This document shows, one piece after another, positions 49,873-60,850 of a stretch of 64,000 nucleotides of DNA. The position numbers were made by a program, and so were the translations under genes. The notes under the pieces were generated by a model. It made no database searches and had not been told where the DNA came from. It saw only the letters and a list, made by a program, of their open reading frames with translations. The DNA comes from Leptospira koniambonensis (GTDB taxonomy: Bacteria; Spirochaetota; Leptospiria; Leptospirales; Leptospiraceae), in contig NZ_RQFY01000001.1 in assembly GCF_004769555.1 (NCBI RefSeq), positions 310,001-374,000 on the forward strand, in the 5' to 3' direction. Positions within the stretch are counted from its first letter, which is position 1, and every line of letters starts with the position of its first letter.

Positions 49873-50220
49873 ATGAAAATTAAAGTGGCTCATCTTTTAC
49901 GCAAAACGGAAGAAATAGATCGGGACCTGACCGAACTAGGCAAGATCAAGGATAGAATTGCAGCAGACCGGGATTATTCCGAATCTTTAAAAGTATCTAT
50001 TGGAGCAGAGATGGATAAGCTATCTTCTCAAAAACAAGAGATGCTTTCTATGAAGACAAAGGAAACTCCTTCCGATTGGAATTCTTCTGGACTACCTTCA
50101 GGCGTTAGGGCAGCCGAAGGACTTTACCAAGATAACGAAAAACGCCTAACTCGCGAAATATCCGTTGAAATCCAAGGTAAGAAGCAGCAACCTGCCCGAA
50201 AGACCATCCATAAATACTAG
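49873..50220 (+). CDS. Small coiled-coil hypothetical protein
   Basis: Protein of 115 residues, hydrophilic, mostly helical with a likely coiled coil (HLLRKTEEIDRDLTELGKIK and the segment to KQEMLSMK). The C-terminus is basic and disordered (GKKQQPARKTIHKY). No domain recognised. The position, 18 bp after the membrane protein gene and 40 bp before the SurA-like lipoprotein gene, suggests an operon. Confidence 0.62.
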   Translation: MKIKVAHLLRKTEEIDRDLTELGKIKDRIAADRDYSESLKVSIGAEMDKLSSQKQEMLSMKTKETPSDWNSSGLPSGVRAAEGLYQDNEKRLTREISVEIQGKKQQPARKTIHKY

Positions 50221-50260
50221 TCTTTTCGAGATCCGAAAAGAACAGGTTATATAAAACAAC

Positions 50261-51796
50261 ATGAACAAAAAAATAATCGTACTCTCCTTCCTGGCGGCAT
50301 TACTCTTTCAGTGTAATTCAGACTCGGAAGCATTAGCCTCTTTCAAAGGTGGCACAGTTACCAGAAAAGAACTCAGGAACTTCTACCAATTAAATACAGG
50401 CGGACGCAAACCAGAGCCGAATCATCCAACCAAAGAAGAACAAACTCAACTTCTAGAAACTCTAGGTCTTTTCAAATTGATCTCTTTGTACAATACAGAA
50501 AAGAAACTTGTATCCGAAGATGAATTAGCAGTTTTTCTAAAATATTCTAAACCTCAGATGGCTGCTTCTTTCCTACAAAGAAATTTAGCGGAGAAGTTAG
50601 AACAAACTGGTAAATTAAAATTCGGTTTCGTAAGAGCAATCGCGGTTTTCTCTATGGATCCTAAAGAGGAAGCGGTTACCAAACAAAGAGCGGAGAGTAT
50701 TTTCGAAGGTATCCAAAAACTTTCCGGAAAAAAAGAAATCATCCAATATGTAGTAGATCATACTGATCAACCTGCTTACAAAGCGGTGGGTGGATTATTA
50801 GAACCACAATGTTTAAATTGTGGAAATGATCCTAACCTTGCTCTTTACCAAGAGGCTGCTCAGAACGAAGGAAAGTGGATCTTAAAAGAGATCGAAGACC
50901 AACTTCCTCCAGGAGCAGATCCTAAAACTCCTAGAAGGAAAAAATTCCTGATCTTAAGAGTAGAAAGAGTAGAAACAATCTACGCTTCAAGAGTTGGAAA
51001 ATTTTTCTCTAAAGAATTTGGAAAACTAAGAAGTCTTGCTAAAAAATATATTGAGACACCGGAACTCCCAGACCAAATCAAAGCAGATGTAAAACGTAAT
51101 TATCTGGATCTGAAAATAGACGAAATTGCTCCTCGTTACGAAGACTTCATGAAAAAAAGATTTTTGTTTAGCGCAGTTAGCGAACAAGAAGAACAATTAG
51201 TGAAAAATGCTGGTTTCGAAAAAGCGGTTATCACTCAAGATAATCTGAACACTTTCAATCATGATTCCGTTCTGTTGACCAATACCAAAACGGGTGAAAC
51301 TGTTAAGTTCAAAGATGTTTTGAATGAGTTGGAACAATTAGCAAAACAGAGCGGTCTTGATTCTTCTAAACTAGATGATAAGGCGAATGTGCTCCAATTT
51401 TTCAGACAACAATATGTTTGGTATAAGATAGCCGGTCAGTCTACTGAATTGAAAGAAGCTTTAGAATCTAAGGATTTCCAAGATATGTTCAATGTAATGA
51501 AATTATATATTGTTCAACCATTGGTATTCAAAAGAGAACTTCCTAGTGATGTAACAGTTTCAGAAGCTGAAATGAGAGAGCAGTATGAAGCTGCCAAAAT
51601 GTTCTCTTACTCTAAAGCAAATCCTAACAATCCTCAAGACAGGATCCCTATGCCTTACGGAGAAGTTAGAGAAAAAATCAAAGAAGATTTGACCCGAGCT
51701 AAAAAACAAAACTATGTTAGAGAACTTACTCAAAAGCTAAAAACAGATTACCAATTCATTCTGGATTCAAGCAGATTGAAAGAAGGTAAGATCTAA
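50261..51796 (+). CDS. SurA-like/peptidyl-prolyl isomerase-type lipoprotein
   Basis: Lipoprotein of 511 residues: signal MNKKIIVLSFLAALLFQC (Cys18). FKGGTVTRKELRNFYQL is the N-terminal motif of SurA-type chaperones. A PPIase-like segment is visible near 120-185 (AVFSMDPKEEAVTKQRAESI and AYKAVGGLLEPQC). Long helices follow and the C-terminus returns to the chaperone helix bundle. It probably helps fold or target outer-membrane proteins; catalytic isomerase activity is not certain. A strong hairpin follows the gene. Confidence 0.68.
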   Translation: MNKKIIVLSFLAALLFQCNSDSEALASFKGGTVTRKELRNFYQLNTGGRKPEPNHPTKEEQTQLLETLGLFKLISLYNTEKKLVSEDELAVFLKYSKPQMAASFLQRNLAEKLEQTGKLKFGFVRAIAVFSMDPKEEAVTKQRAESIFEGIQKLSGKKEIIQYVVDHTDQPAYKAVGGLLEPQCLNCGNDPNLALYQEAAQNEGKWILKEIEDQLPPGADPKTPRRKKFLILRVERVETIYASRVGKFFSKEFGKLRSLAKKYIETPELPDQIKADVKRNYLDLKIDEIAPRYEDFMKKRFLFSAVSEQEEQLVKNAGFEKAVITQDNLNTFNHDSVLLTNTKTGETVKFKDVLNELEQLAKQSGLDSSKLDDKANVLQFFRQQYVWYKIAGQSTELKEALESKDFQDMFNVMKLYIVQPLVFKRELPSDVTVSEAEMREQYEAAKMFSYSKANPNNPQDRIPMPYGEVREKIKEDLTRAKKQNYVRELTQKLKTDYQFILDSSRLKEGKI

Positions 51797-51834
51797 TCGT
51801 ATAACTCTTGTTTACGATAGCTTAGTATCCCTGT

Positions 51835-51880
51835 TCAGTAGTCCGAAGTATAAAGGCCCATAACCTTTTCGGACTACTGA
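51835..51880. promoter_or_regulatory. Strong inverted repeat upstream of the XRE regulator gene
   Basis: TCAGTAGTCCGAA (51835-51847) and TTCGGACTACTGA (51868-51880) are perfect 13-bp arms around a 20-nt loop, in which AAGG and CCTT can extend the stem beyond a bulge. No T-run follows directly, so it is not a simple terminator. It sits 38 bp after the SurA-like gene and 200 bp before the double-HTH gene. Candidate operator, RNA element or processing site. Confidence 0.7.
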
Positions 51881-52081
51881 CCGCGTTCTACAATTTCCTA
51901 GAAAGTCTAACGGCCTTTTTTTATTGAATAAGACTTCAAATGCTTGATTCTTATTCTTATCTCTCTTAGTATTAGCCGACTTTGGAAAAAATTTCTATAC
52001 TTAAGTGCCTGTTGGGCACGATGGAAATTTATTCTTGAGGCAAAGTAAGGTCGTTTTAAAACGGTTAAAAAGGGGAAAAGA

Positions 52082-52507
52082 ATGAACAACCACATCTATA
52101 TGCTCCGTAAAAAACGGGGAATCAAGCAATATGATATGGCAAGGGCTCTGGGTGTATCCCCTAGCTACCTTTCCAAAATTGAAACCGGAAGCCAAGCTCC
52201 TACTGAAAAATTCAGACAGGCTTGCGCTAAATATTTGAAAACGACATTAGATAAACTGTTCAACGAAAGTCCGGTAGAAGAGGTTTATCCTGAATTCAGC
52301 CAAGGACTTACCAATAAACTCTGGGCAAAACGCAGAGAATTGGGCATCAAACAATATGATATGGCTAAAAAATTAAAGGTCTCAACTCCTTTCCTTTCTA
52401 AAGTGGAGTTAGGACTATTAGAGCCGCCTGAAGATTTCAAGAGCATGGCTTCTAAAGTTTTAAAAATGAAAAAAGAGGAATTATTTCTACATAAAGTAGA
52501 ATTCTAA
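52082..52507 (+). CDS. XRE-family regulator with two HTH domains
   Basis: Protein of 141 residues with two consecutive HTH_3 domains: residues about 5-60 (RKKRGIKQYDMARALGVSPS, YLSKIETG) and about 78-135 (KRRELGIKQYDMAKKLKVST, FLSKVELG). The two halves are clearly duplicated and share GIKQYDMA. Such a protein may bind two sites or a bent operator. A candidate target is the 13-bp inverted repeat upstream. Ribosome-binding site AAAAGGGGAAA. A 285-bp leader separates it from the preceding gene. Confidence 0.82.
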   Translation: MNNHIYMLRKKRGIKQYDMARALGVSPSYLSKIETGSQAPTEKFRQACAKYLKTTLDKLFNESPVEEVYPEFSQGLTNKLWAKRRELGIKQYDMAKKLKVSTPFLSKVELGLLEPPEDFKSMASKVLKMKKEELFLHKVEF

Positions 52508-52514
52508 ATCGAAC

Positions 52515-52610
52515 ACGGGAGGTTAAACTCCCGTAAGCAATACAGCACATTCTTTTCCCTTACTATGTGCTGTCTTAGTGAAACCCCAGGTTGTGATAAA
52601 CCCGGGGTTT
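52515..52610 (+). terminator. Three consecutive hairpins with a bidirectional terminator
   Basis: ACGGGAG/CTCCCGT (52515-52534), ACAGCACAT/ATGTGCTGT (52542-52573) and AAACCCC/GGGGTTT (52581-52610, followed by TTTTT). The last is a Rho-independent terminator for the XRE gene and possibly also for clpB, which ends at 52623 on the other strand. The first two may add mRNA stability or insulation. Confidence 0.75.
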
Positions 52611-52622
52611 TTTATTTTCAGA

Positions 52623-55190
52623 CTACTTCACAGAGACTGAACTGCCGGAATAATCCAAGACGATACTCTGCCCTTCTTTGAATTCACCCTTCAGTATAAA
52701 ATTACTGAGAGCGTTTCCAATTTCCCTTTGGACTAGTCTTTTCAAAGGTCTTGCTCCGTATTCAGGATCAAAACCAGCCTGCACTATATGTTTTTTTAAT
52801 GCAGGAGTGAAACTAACTGTAAGTCCATTCTCCGCTGCTTTTTTAGCCATGATCTGCAATTGTAGTTCTGCGATCTTAGCGATCATTGACTCATCTACAG
52901 ACTTGAATAGGATCACTTCATCCAAACGGTTCAAGAACTCAGGTTTGAAATGTTTTTTCAATCTTTGGTCTACCATTCTTTCTTTTTCTTCTTCCGAATA
53001 TTCTGTAGAACTTAAAATCTCAGAACCAATATTAGAAGTGAGAATGATGACTGTATTCTTAAAGTCTACATTTCTTCCTTTAGAGTCAGTCAATCTACCC
53101 TCATCTAATATCTGTAAGAAGATATTGAATACTTCAGGATGAGCCTTCTCCACCTCGTCGAATAAGAGCACGGAATAAGGTCTGCGTCTTACTGCTTCTG
53201 TTAATTGCCCACCTTCATCATGACCTATATAACCAGGAGGAGCTCCTATCAATCTGGATACTGAATGAGCTTCCATATACTCACTCATGTCAATTCGAAG
53301 CATTGCATTCACATCATCGAATAAGAACTCGGACAATGCTTTTGCAGTTTCCGTTTTACCCACACCTGTAGGTCCCAAGAATAAGAATGTACCGATAGGA
53401 CGATTTGGATCTGCGATACCTGCTCTGGATCTACGGATCGCTTCGGACAATAATTCCAAAGCATGATCCTGGCCGATCACCTTGATCTTAAGTGAATCTT
53501 CCATTTTGAGAAGTTTTGCCTTCTCTCCTTGGAGCATTTTAGATACAGGAATCCCAGTCCAACGAGAAACTATATTCGCTATATCTTCCTCATCTACTTC
53601 TTCTTTTAGAAGTCTTCCCGGACCGGAGATTTTTTTGAGTTCCGCGTTTGCCTTCTCCATTTCTTTGGAGAGTTCTATTAATTTTCCGTAACGAATTTCT
53701 GCGACTCTATTGATCTCTCCCCTTCTTTCTGCTTCTGCTTCGAGGACTTTGTATTTATCCGTTTCTTCTTTGATTTCCTTAATTTTGGAAATTTTAGATT
53801 TTTCAAGATCCCAACGAGCTTTCAGATTTCTGAATAGTTCTTCCTGCTCAGAAAGTTCTTTTCCAATATTCTCCACTCTTTGTTTGGAAGCTGGATCCGT
53901 TTCTCTTTTAAGAGCCTCTTTTTCGATCTTCAAAGACTGGATCTTTTTACTTAGTTTGTCCAATTCTTCCGGCATAGAATCCATTTCTATCCTCATCTTG
54001 GAACTTGCCTCGTCTATTAGATCCACTGCCTTATCCGGAAGAAAACGATCCGCTATATAACGATTCGATAAACTAGCCGCAGCAACGATCGCGGAATCCA
54101 ATATTTTGATCCCGTGATGTAATTCGTATCTATCTTTTAAACCACGCAGAATAGTAACCGTTTCTTCCACACTTGGTTCTTTTACATAAACAGGTTGGAA
54201 CCTTCTTTCTAAGGCTGCGTCCTTTTCTATATACTTTTGGTATTCCTTTAAGGTGGTTGCACCTATACAACGAAGTTCTCCACGTGCAAGCATCGGTTTC
54301 AGCATATTAGAAGCATCCATTGCTCCTTCTTGCGCGCCTGCCCCCACAAGTGTATGGATCTCATCTATAAATAGTATAATATTTCCATCACTATGTTTTA
54401 CTTCGTCGAGGGTGGCTTTCAGTCTTTCTTCAAATTCCCCCCGATACTTTGCACCAGCGATCATTGCTCCCAGATCCAGAGCATAGATGGTCTTAGTCTT
54501 AATTCCTTCTGGAACTTCTCCTTGTATGATCTTACCTGCGAGCCCTTCTACAATTGCAGTTTTACCCACACCAGGTTCACCGATTAGGACTGGGTTATTT
54601 TTGGTCCTGCGAGAAAGTACTTGGATGGTCCTTCTGATCTCCTCGTCCCTTCCAATGACTGGGTCCAGCTTACCTAGTTTAGCCAGCTCATTTAGATTTT
54701 TTGCATATTTATTCAAGGCATCTGCCTTGTTTTCCGGAGTATCATCCATGATGGGTTGTCCTTTTCTAAGTTCTAATACTGCTTTTAATAATTTAGGGTA
54801 ATCGAGTCCTAATCGATTGAATTCTTGGCGAAGTGAAGAAATACCATTCTTCAAAAATGCTAAGAGAACATGATCTGTAGAAAGATATTCATCCTTCAGC
54901 TCTGCCCGAACTTTGTCGGAAGATTGTAGGAGTGAAATAGACGCTCTGGAGAATCCCTTCTCCGAGTGACCTTCTACCCTTGGAAGTTTTATGATCGCTT
55001 CTTCTGTCTTGCGTCGGAAGTCAGACAGATTCAAACCTAGCTTAGAAAACAAAGGAGGAGCAAACCCATCTCCTTGGCCTAGGATCTGAGCAATGATATG
55101 TTCCTCTTGTATCTCTGGGTTCTTATCGTAAGAGCTTTGAGCACCTGAAAGCGCTTCATTCAATTTTAATGTGATCTTATCTAGTTTCAT
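52623..55190 (-). CDS. clpB: ATP-dependent chaperone ClpB
   Basis: ClpB disaggregase of 855 residues from the ATG at 55190..55188 ([14 protein letters not shown]). An upstream 22-codon extension is not family-like. N-terminal Clp-N domain, NBD1 with Walker [11 protein letters not shown] and [16 protein letters not shown] pore loop (read [13 protein letters not shown]), the long coiled-coil middle domain (about 400-520), NBD2 with [14 protein letters not shown], pore loop [19 protein letters not shown], and DEVEKAH. It resolves protein aggregates with DnaK. Clp genes of Leptospira are heat-inducible and needed for stress survival (family knowledge). It is convergent with the XRE gene. Confidence 0.96.
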   Translation of the reverse strand: MKLDKITLKLNEALSGAQSSYDKNPEIQEEHIIAQILGQGDGFAPPLFSKLGLNLSDFRRKTEEAIIKLPRVEGHSEKGFSRASISLLQSSDKVRAELKDEYLSTDHVLLAFLKNGISSLRQEFNRLGLDYPKLLKAVLELRKGQPIMDDTPENKADALNKYAKNLNELAKLGKLDPVIGRDEEIRRTIQVLSRRTKNNPVLIGEPGVGKTAIVEGLAGKIIQGEVPEGIKTKTIYALDLGAMIAGAKYRGEFEERLKATLDEVKHSDGNIILFIDEIHTLVGAGAQEGAMDASNMLKPMLARGELRCIGATTLKEYQKYIEKDAALERRFQPVYVKEPSVEETVTILRGLKDRYELHHGIKILDSAIVAAASLSNRYIADRFLPDKAVDLIDEASSKMRIEMDSMPEELDKLSKKIQSLKIEKEALKRETDPASKQRVENIGKELSEQEELFRNLKARWDLEKSKISKIKEIKEETDKYKVLEAEAERRGEINRVAEIRYGKLIELSKEMEKANAELKKISGPGRLLKEEVDEEDIANIVSRWTGIPVSKMLQGEKAKLLKMEDSLKIKVIGQDHALELLSEAIRRSRAGIADPNRPIGTFLFLGPTGVGKTETAKALSEFLFDDVNAMLRIDMSEYMEAHSVSRLIGAPPGYIGHDEGGQLTEAVRRRPYSVLLFDEVEKAHPEVFNIFLQILDEGRLTDSKGRNVDFKNTVIILTSNIGSEILSSTEYSEEEKERMVDQRLKKHFKPEFLNRLDEVILFKSVDESMIAKIAELQLQIMAKKAAENGLTVSFTPALKKHIVQAGFDPEYGARPLKRLVQREIGNALSNFILKGEFKEGQSIVLDYSGSSVSVK

Positions 55191-55373
55191 TTTTGTACGA
55201 ATCCATTCTGTATTCGAGTTGGTACTTAGACTGAGCCGGCAGTCATATTTCTCCAAATTTCTGCCAGAAAGTCAGAGGAGATTTTCACCCTATTATGTCC
55301 CGTTTTTTTCCATTTTCAAATCCGAATTCGTTTTGACAAGGGAGACTATTTTACTGGGATTATAGAGCATCAC

Positions 55374-57182
55374 ATGTCTAAAGAATCGCCCAAGGAAAGT
55401 TGGAAATCCCGCACTGGACTCATATTAACCGTTGCCTCTGGAGCAATCGGACTCGGAAATTTCCTCCGATTTCCGGGGCAGGCAGTGCAGAATGGAGGAG
55501 GAGCTTTCCTTCTCCCCTATATCATCAGTTTTATCCTAGTTGGGATCCCAGTCTGCATCACTGAATGGGTGATGGGAAGAATGGGTGGAGAACAAGGTCA
55601 TAGTTTTCCGAATCTATTCCGTGCCTATCTTTCCGGTGTTCCTCTTAGACTGCTTGGAGCGATTGGAGTTACAATTCCTCTATTGATATATGTCTATTAT
55701 GTTTTTGTAGAAGCATGGTGCCTTGCCTACGCTTTCGATTTTGTAACTGGAAGTATCAGTTTAAATTCAGGAAATGGTGACCTGAATTCTCTCATCCAAA
55801 ATTCTTCCAATCATTTCCATACATTGGTGGGTGCAAAAGAAAATGGAAGTGCTGTGCAAGGTAAAATTTTTTATGCCACACTCGCTTGTTTTCTAATGAA
55901 CTTTATTCTAGTATATAGAGGGATCGCAAAAGGACTGGAAGTATTCGCCAAGATCGCAGTTCCTTCTATGTTAATCTGTTCGGTTATCGTTCTTGTCAGA
56001 GTATTAACTTTAGATAATATAGAACTTGGACTCGCACAAATGTGGAATCCGGATTGGTCTGCATTAGGAGAAGCAAAGGTTTGGATCTCTGCTGCAGGCC
56101 AGATATTCTTTACTTTATCCGCAGGTTTTGGCATCGCTTTAGTATTCTCGAGTTACTTAAAAAAAGAAAATGATGTGATCTTATCTTCCGTTTCCGCAGC
56201 TTCTTTAAATGAATTTGTAGAAGTTGCATTCGGTGGGATGATCACGATCCCTGTCGCATTTTTGTTCTTAGGACTTTCAGCTACTTCTTTTGGAACATTC
56301 GGAATGGGGTTTATTGCACTTCCTTCTGTGTTTGCGCTAATGCCTGGAGGTTCATTCTTTGGAGCAATCTGGTATTTTGTATTATTCTTAGCCGCACTCA
56401 CCTCTTCTGTAACAATGTTACAACCAGTGATCGTATTTCTGGAAGAAGCTTTTCATATCAGAAGAAGGACTTCCAGTTTTATACTTTTCCTTTTCACATT
56501 TGGACTTTCTTTCCCGATTTTGTATTTTAATAAAAACTTCAATGCACTGGACCAAGCTGATTTTTGGGTAGGAACAGTTTTAATTTATATATTGGCAACA
56601 TTGCAGATCGTAATTTTCGGCTGGGTGATTGGAGCGAAAAAAGGTTTGGAAGAAGGTCATAAGGGTGCACAGGCCCAACTTCCTAAATTTTTCTGGTGGG
56701 TGATCCAATATATAACACCTGCATTTTTGCTGATCGTATTTGGAATGTTTCTCTACCAAAACCTGGGATCTTATATCAATAAGATGGATGTGGATTGGAT
56801 GATCGCAAATGCAGCACAAGGAACAGATCCTGAAGAAGCAAAATTCCAAGCATTGATCTCTCGTTATGTATTTTTGGCAATTATTGCTGTATTTGGACTC
56901 GTATATCTACTTGTTCATCTCAGCTTTAAAGGCAAAGAAGAATCAAAAAACAAATCCACGAACAAAGTGCTACCAATCTTTTTGGGAAGTTTTATACTGA
57001 TACTAGCTTTCTTTATGAATGTCTTTCCTTACAAAGAAACCGCTTCTATCAAGAAAGCATTCGGGTCAGTTTCTCCTGAATTAACCTTGGATGGAACTCT
57101 TATCATGTGGACCTCTTTAGGTTTAGTAACCCTTCTATCCTTATATTGTGTGATCAAACTTTTCCGAACCAGGGAAGCGTGA
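55374..57182 (+). CDS. Sodium:neurotransmitter symporter family (NSS) transporter
   Basis: Transporter of 602 residues with about 12 hydrophobic helices. Helix 1 motif [20 protein letters not shown] with the Na-site Gly/Asn, then [20 protein letters not shown], match LeuT-type NSS proteins. The family imports amino acids or amines with Na+. Substrate not predictable. Its TGA overlaps the GTG start of the following helicase gene. Confidence 0.9.
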   Translation: MSKESPKESWKSRTGLILTVASGAIGLGNFLRFPGQAVQNGGGAFLLPYIISFILVGIPVCITEWVMGRMGGEQGHSFPNLFRAYLSGVPLRLLGAIGVTIPLLIYVYYVFVEAWCLAYAFDFVTGSISLNSGNGDLNSLIQNSSNHFHTLVGAKENGSAVQGKIFYATLACFLMNFILVYRGIAKGLEVFAKIAVPSMLICSVIVLVRVLTLDNIELGLAQMWNPDWSALGEAKVWISAAGQIFFTLSAGFGIALVFSSYLKKENDVILSSVSAASLNEFVEVAFGGMITIPVAFLFLGLSATSFGTFGMGFIALPSVFALMPGGSFFGAIWYFVLFLAALTSSVTMLQPVIVFLEEAFHIRRRTSSFILFLFTFGLSFPILYFNKNFNALDQADFWVGTVLIYILATLQIVIFGWVIGAKKGLEEGHKGAQAQLPKFFWWVIQYITPAFLLIVFGMFLYQNLGSYINKMDVDWMIANAAQGTDPEEAKFQALISRYVFLAIIAVFGLVYLLVHLSFKGKEESKNKSTNKVLPIFLGSFILILAFFMNVFPYKETASIKKAFGSVSPELTLDGTLIMWTSLGLVTLLSLYCVIKLFRTREA

Positions 57183-59185
57183 GTGTTTTGAGTAGAGTAG
57201 AAGAACAATTCAAAAAACTTTCCAAACTCTGGCCTGATTTCGAATCCAGATCGGGTCAGATCCAAATGGCAAATAGTGTAGAACAAGCATTTGCAAGCTC
57301 AGAACATCTGATCGTAGAAGCAGGAACTGGTGTAGGAAAATCATTAGCGTATCTGATCCCCGCAGCAATCAGCGCATTAGAAGGAGAAGAGATCGTAGTC
57401 ATCTCCACGGAAACAAAAGCTCTCCAAGACCAGTTGATCCGAAAAGATATACCTCTTGTTTCTCAAATTTTGGGACAAGAAGTGAAGGCTGAAATTGCGA
57501 TGGGAGCTTCTAATTACGTTTGTAAAAGAAAATTAGGAAATGTTCTCACACAAGGAACCTTCGGCCCTGAGATGATGGAACATCTAAATTCTTTTAAAGA
57601 TTGGGTTTCTAATTCAGAATCGGGAAGAAGGCAAGAATACGATGGATACGCCTCTCCTGATTTTTGGTCCAAGGTAACAAGAGAAGCAGATTCATGCTTA
57701 GGAAGAAGTTGCCCTAACTTCTCCCATTCTTTTTATTTTTTAGAAAGAGCTAAATGGCAAAAATCAAATTTACTGATCGTAAACCATTCTTTACTCGCAG
57801 CTCATATAGCATCTGATTTTAATATTCTTCCAGATTTCAAAAAGATAGTAGTGGATGAGGCTCATAATTTTCCGGAAGTTTTAGGAAATGCATTCAGAAT
57901 AGAATTATCCTCATTAGAGATCCAGAAACTATTACAAGGTGTTTGGAATTCCCAGAAAAAATCTGGCTTAGGCGCAAGACTCAATTCTCCTAAGATCAAT
58001 GATCTAACAAATCTTGCAGGAGAAAAACTTTTCCTTTGTTTTAATAAAGTAGTGGGAGAACTTCCTCTTAACTTTTACGGTTCCCAGAGAATTCGCAGGC
58101 CATTAAAAATGGACGGCGGAGAATTAGAAGCCGCATTAGATTCTTTGCAAGAAGCACTTCTGATTGAATTGAAAAAATATTCTAAAGATAGTGATGAGAT
58201 AGAAGAAAAAGAGATTGCGATGGAGATAGAAATGTCTTCAGGACGTATAGGTCAAATCGCAGAAGGTTTACATCTTTTCCGCACAATGGATGAGGGAGAA
58301 AGAGTATATTGGGCGGATCCTCCGAATACAAAAACAAAGGAGATGTTCCCTAAACTTCTGACCCAACCATTAAAATCTGAAACAATCCTTCGAGAAGTTC
58401 TAGAACCAAGAACTGAAAGTATGGTATTTACTTCTGCTACACTTTCTACTAATAAAGGTGATCTAAGTTATTTTGCAGATCGGATCGGAAGATTACCTTC
58501 TCGTTCTAAACTTGTAGCATCTCCTTTTCCTTATGAAAAAAATGCACTTTTGTTTTTGCCTAAAGATATTAAGGACGCAACTGAATCTGCAGAAAGAAAT
58601 GCTGCAGACCTTTCTCGTTATATCTTAAAACTGATCGAACTCACAAAAGGTGGAGCATTCGTTTTATTTACTTCTAATAAATCATTGAATGAAATTATAG
58701 AAACGATCCGGCCTCTTACCGATCTTCCAATCATTTCTCAATTAGAGATGGGACCGGAAGCAGCAAAAAATAGATTTTTAGCAGAAAAGGATGCGGTCCT
58801 TTTTGGTGTATCTTCCTTCTGGCAGGGAGTGGACATCAGAGGTGATAAACTCAGATCCGTAATTCTGACTAAACTTCCTTTCCAACCGCCGAATGATCCA
58901 GTTCTTGAGGCAAGAAGTGAGAAGTTAAAAGAGAAAGGTGGAAATCCTTTTAAAGATCTACAACTTCCTTACGCAACCACAGTATTGAAACAAGGTTTTG
59001 GAAGATTGATCCGTTCAGAAAAAGATACTGGAATTGTAAGTTTACTCGATTCCCGTATATGGACAAAGTCTTATGGCACGGATCTAATTAATGCTCTTCC
59101 TCCTGCAAAACGGATCTCTGAATGGAATCAATTAAAATTAGAATATTCTAAACTTCCTAATTATTCTTCCGGAGAAGCAGTATGA
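57179..59185 (+). CDS. DinG/YoaA-type superfamily 2 helicase
   Basis: Helicase of 668 residues starting with GTG at 57179, chosen because it overlaps the previous stop (GTGA) and has AGGGA upstream. Walker [15 protein letters not shown], motif [15 protein letters not shown], helicase motif III-like VFTSATLS, and motif [19 protein letters not shown]-type iron-sulphur ligands are at Cys115, Cys173 and Cys178, but the fourth position, 6 residues later, is Ser184. A related helicase unwinds R-loops or G-quadruplex DNA in other bacteria. It lies in an operon with the following hypothetical gene (4-bp overlap). Confidence 0.87.
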   Translation: MSVLSRVEEQFKKLSKLWPDFESRSGQIQMANSVEQAFASSEHLIVEAGTGVGKSLAYLIPAAISALEGEEIVVISTETKALQDQLIRKDIPLVSQILGQEVKAEIAMGASNYVCKRKLGNVLTQGTFGPEMMEHLNSFKDWVSNSESGRRQEYDGYASPDFWSKVTREADSCLGRSCPNFSHSFYFLERAKWQKSNLLIVNHSLLAAHIASDFNILPDFKKIVVDEAHNFPEVLGNAFRIELSSLEIQKLLQGVWNSQKKSGLGARLNSPKINDLTNLAGEKLFLCFNKVVGELPLNFYGSQRIRRPLKMDGGELEAALDSLQEALLIELKKYSKDSDEIEEKEIAMEIEMSSGRIGQIAEGLHLFRTMDEGERVYWADPPNTKTKEMFPKLLTQPLKSETILREVLEPRTESMVFTSATLSTNKGDLSYFADRIGRLPSRSKLVASPFPYEKNALLFLPKDIKDATESAERNAADLSRYILKLIELTKGGAFVLFTSNKSLNEIIETIRPLTDLPIISQLEMGPEAAKNRFLAEKDAVLFGVSSFWQGVDIRGDKLRSVILTKLPFQPPNDPVLEARSEKLKEKGGNPFKDLQLPYATTVLKQGFGRLIRSEKDTGIVSLLDSRIWTKSYGTDLINALPPAKRISEWNQLKLEYSKLPNYSSGEAV

Positions 59186-60045
59186 AACGTAAAGCCCTCG
59201 TATTCTTTTTAATCTCTGGAATTTCTCTTTTTGCATGGGAGTCCAAGGACAAAACAGAAACGATCGTAAATTGGAGAACAGGAGAGATCAGTAAAACTGT
59301 AGAAGTTAAACTTCCTAAAATTTCATTCCACCCGGATGATCCAGACTATAATAAGATCGGAACCGCAAAAAATATTACGGAAGCCAGAAACATCGCCAAA
59401 GAAACTGCAAAAGAAGAAATTAAAAAATATTTATATAGAAGTATGGAAAATTTAAAATTGGATTCCAATCTTCTACTCCGCGAAAAAATAGCACAAGACG
59501 AATCCTTTCGAGAAATATTCCAAGAGATCTATGAGAAGGAACCGATCGAGATCCATAACCAGTTCAAAGGAAATGATTTAGTTGCTACAGGTATTCTTTC
59601 ACTAAAAGGGAAAAAAGGAATTCTATCTCATATCACTTTACCCTATTCTTCTGAAAATTTTCCGGAAGCTCATCCGATCCATAACCCTGCAGACTCATAT
59701 ACAGGACTTATAGTAGATGCAAGACATCTAGAAGTTGTGCCTGCCTTATTTTCAGAGATCAGAGATGAGGATGGAGTCGGGATCTATTCTCCATTATTCG
59801 TTAAAAAAAGTTCCATAGTGAATTACGGATATATTCGTTATTTTTCTAAAGTACAAGATGCAATGAAGGAAGAAGTCGCGGGTTATAAACCTCTTTTGAC
59901 TACTGCGCTAGGTGTTTCTGGAAAATTAGGAGCTGACCTTGTGATCTCCAACGAGGACGCGGAGAAGGTCTTGGCCTCCCCTAAATCCAGGGAGGCTCTT
60001 TTGAAAGGGAGGGTTATCGTGATTCTAGGGAAACGAGAGAAGTAA
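59182..60045 (+). CDS. Exported protein, LPP20/FlgT-like, unknown function
   Basis: Protein of 287 residues with a signal peptide ([20 protein letters not shown]). Central alpha/beta part with ITEARNIAKETAKEEIKKYL, then SYTGLIVDARHLEVVPALFS and EIRDEDGVGIYSP, a motif familiar from LPP20-like and FlgT-like proteins. Its ATG overlaps the helicase TGA (ATGA) although function seems unrelated. The 3' end overlaps a minus-strand gene by 32 bp. Confidence 0.65.
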   Translation: MKRKALVFFLISGISLFAWESKDKTETIVNWRTGEISKTVEVKLPKISFHPDDPDYNKIGTAKNITEARNIAKETAKEEIKKYLYRSMENLKLDSNLLLREKIAQDESFREIFQEIYEKEPIEIHNQFKGNDLVATGILSLKGKKGILSHITLPYSSENFPEAHPIHNPADSYTGLIVDARHLEVVPALFSEIRDEDGVGIYSPLFVKKSSIVNYGYIRYFSKVQDAMKEEVAGYKPLLTTALGVSGKLGADLVISNEDAEKVLASPKSREALLKGRVIVILGKREK

Positions 60046-60808
60046 ATACCTCTTCTGCCTTTTTATAAGACTCAGAGAATAAATACGCATATCCCAGATC
60101 TAAGAGTTCAGTTCTAGAAAGTTCTTTTTTCCTAGCTTCGTATTTAGAGATATTTTTAATCCTATCTGAATACTCAGTCACCTTATCTTCGAAAGAAGGG
60201 ATCTCGCCTGCACCTGGAAGTTTTTCCAGAATATTACAAGCCTCTTCAAATCTTCCAATATGAACAAAACATAATCCTAAAGCAGCCAGAACATCTCTGT
60301 CTTCTTTTAGGCTTTCTGAATTTTCTTTAAATACTTTAAGAGCTTCTTCAAACTTTCTTAAATGATATAAGGAGAAGAATTCCAGTTTGGAAAAATATCC
60401 GTCGGTCCAAAGAGCTTTATATCTTTGGATCAGATCAGCACATGCTTTGTGGGCTCCCACTTCTTCGCATGCTTTGATCCCTGTGGTTAAGATAGAATAT
60501 GATACTAGACTGGAAGATGCCTTGAAGTATTCGTGAAATAATACTGCGGCCTCTTTTGCATTTCCTTTTGCTTTATGCAGATAAGCACCAAGCAAAGGTG
60601 TTAGGACCGTTTTTCCTTCTAAAGGAAAATTATTGGCAGTATTCGTTTCCGTTTCGAATTCGCAAACAGCTCTTAAATGATTTAAGAACATGTTTTTCGG
60701 ATTCTTCTCCGCTAATTTGGATACTTCCTCGTACGCTCCTGTTTCAAAGAGTTCCCAAGCGGACTCTTCTAAGGAAAGCTGTGTGGAAAGGGCGGAACTT
60801 TTAGCCAT
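60014..60808 (-). CDS. TPR-like repeat protein
   Basis: Protein of 264 residues, all-helical, with repeat units of TPR type (LEESAWELFETGAYEEVSKL; YHLRKFEEALKVFKENSESL; LGLCFVHIGRFEEACNILEK; LGYAYLFSESYKKAEEVFTS). No signal peptide, so a cytoplasmic scaffold protein is likely. It is separated from the upstream asnS by two inverted repeats and converges with the LPP20-like gene. Confidence 0.68.
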   Translation of the reverse strand: MAKSSALSTQLSLEESAWELFETGAYEEVSKLAEKNPKNMFLNHLRAVCEFETETNTANNFPLEGKTVLTPLLGAYLHKAKGNAKEAAVLFHEYFKASSSLVSYSILTTGIKACEEVGAHKACADLIQRYKALWTDGYFSKLEFFSLYHLRKFEEALKVFKENSESLKEDRDVLAALGLCFVHIGRFEEACNILEKLPGAGEIPSFEDKVTEYSDRIKNISKYEARKKELSRTELLDLGYAYLFSESYKKAEEVFTSLVSLESR

Positions 60809-60850
60809 ACGATACCTCTATTTCTGGTATCGGTAATATCTGAATTTTTT

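Noticed and set aside
52678..54801. Series of plus-strand frames opposite clpB
   Set aside because: Ser/Phe/Ile-rich translations typical of antisense shadows of a conserved coding sequence.
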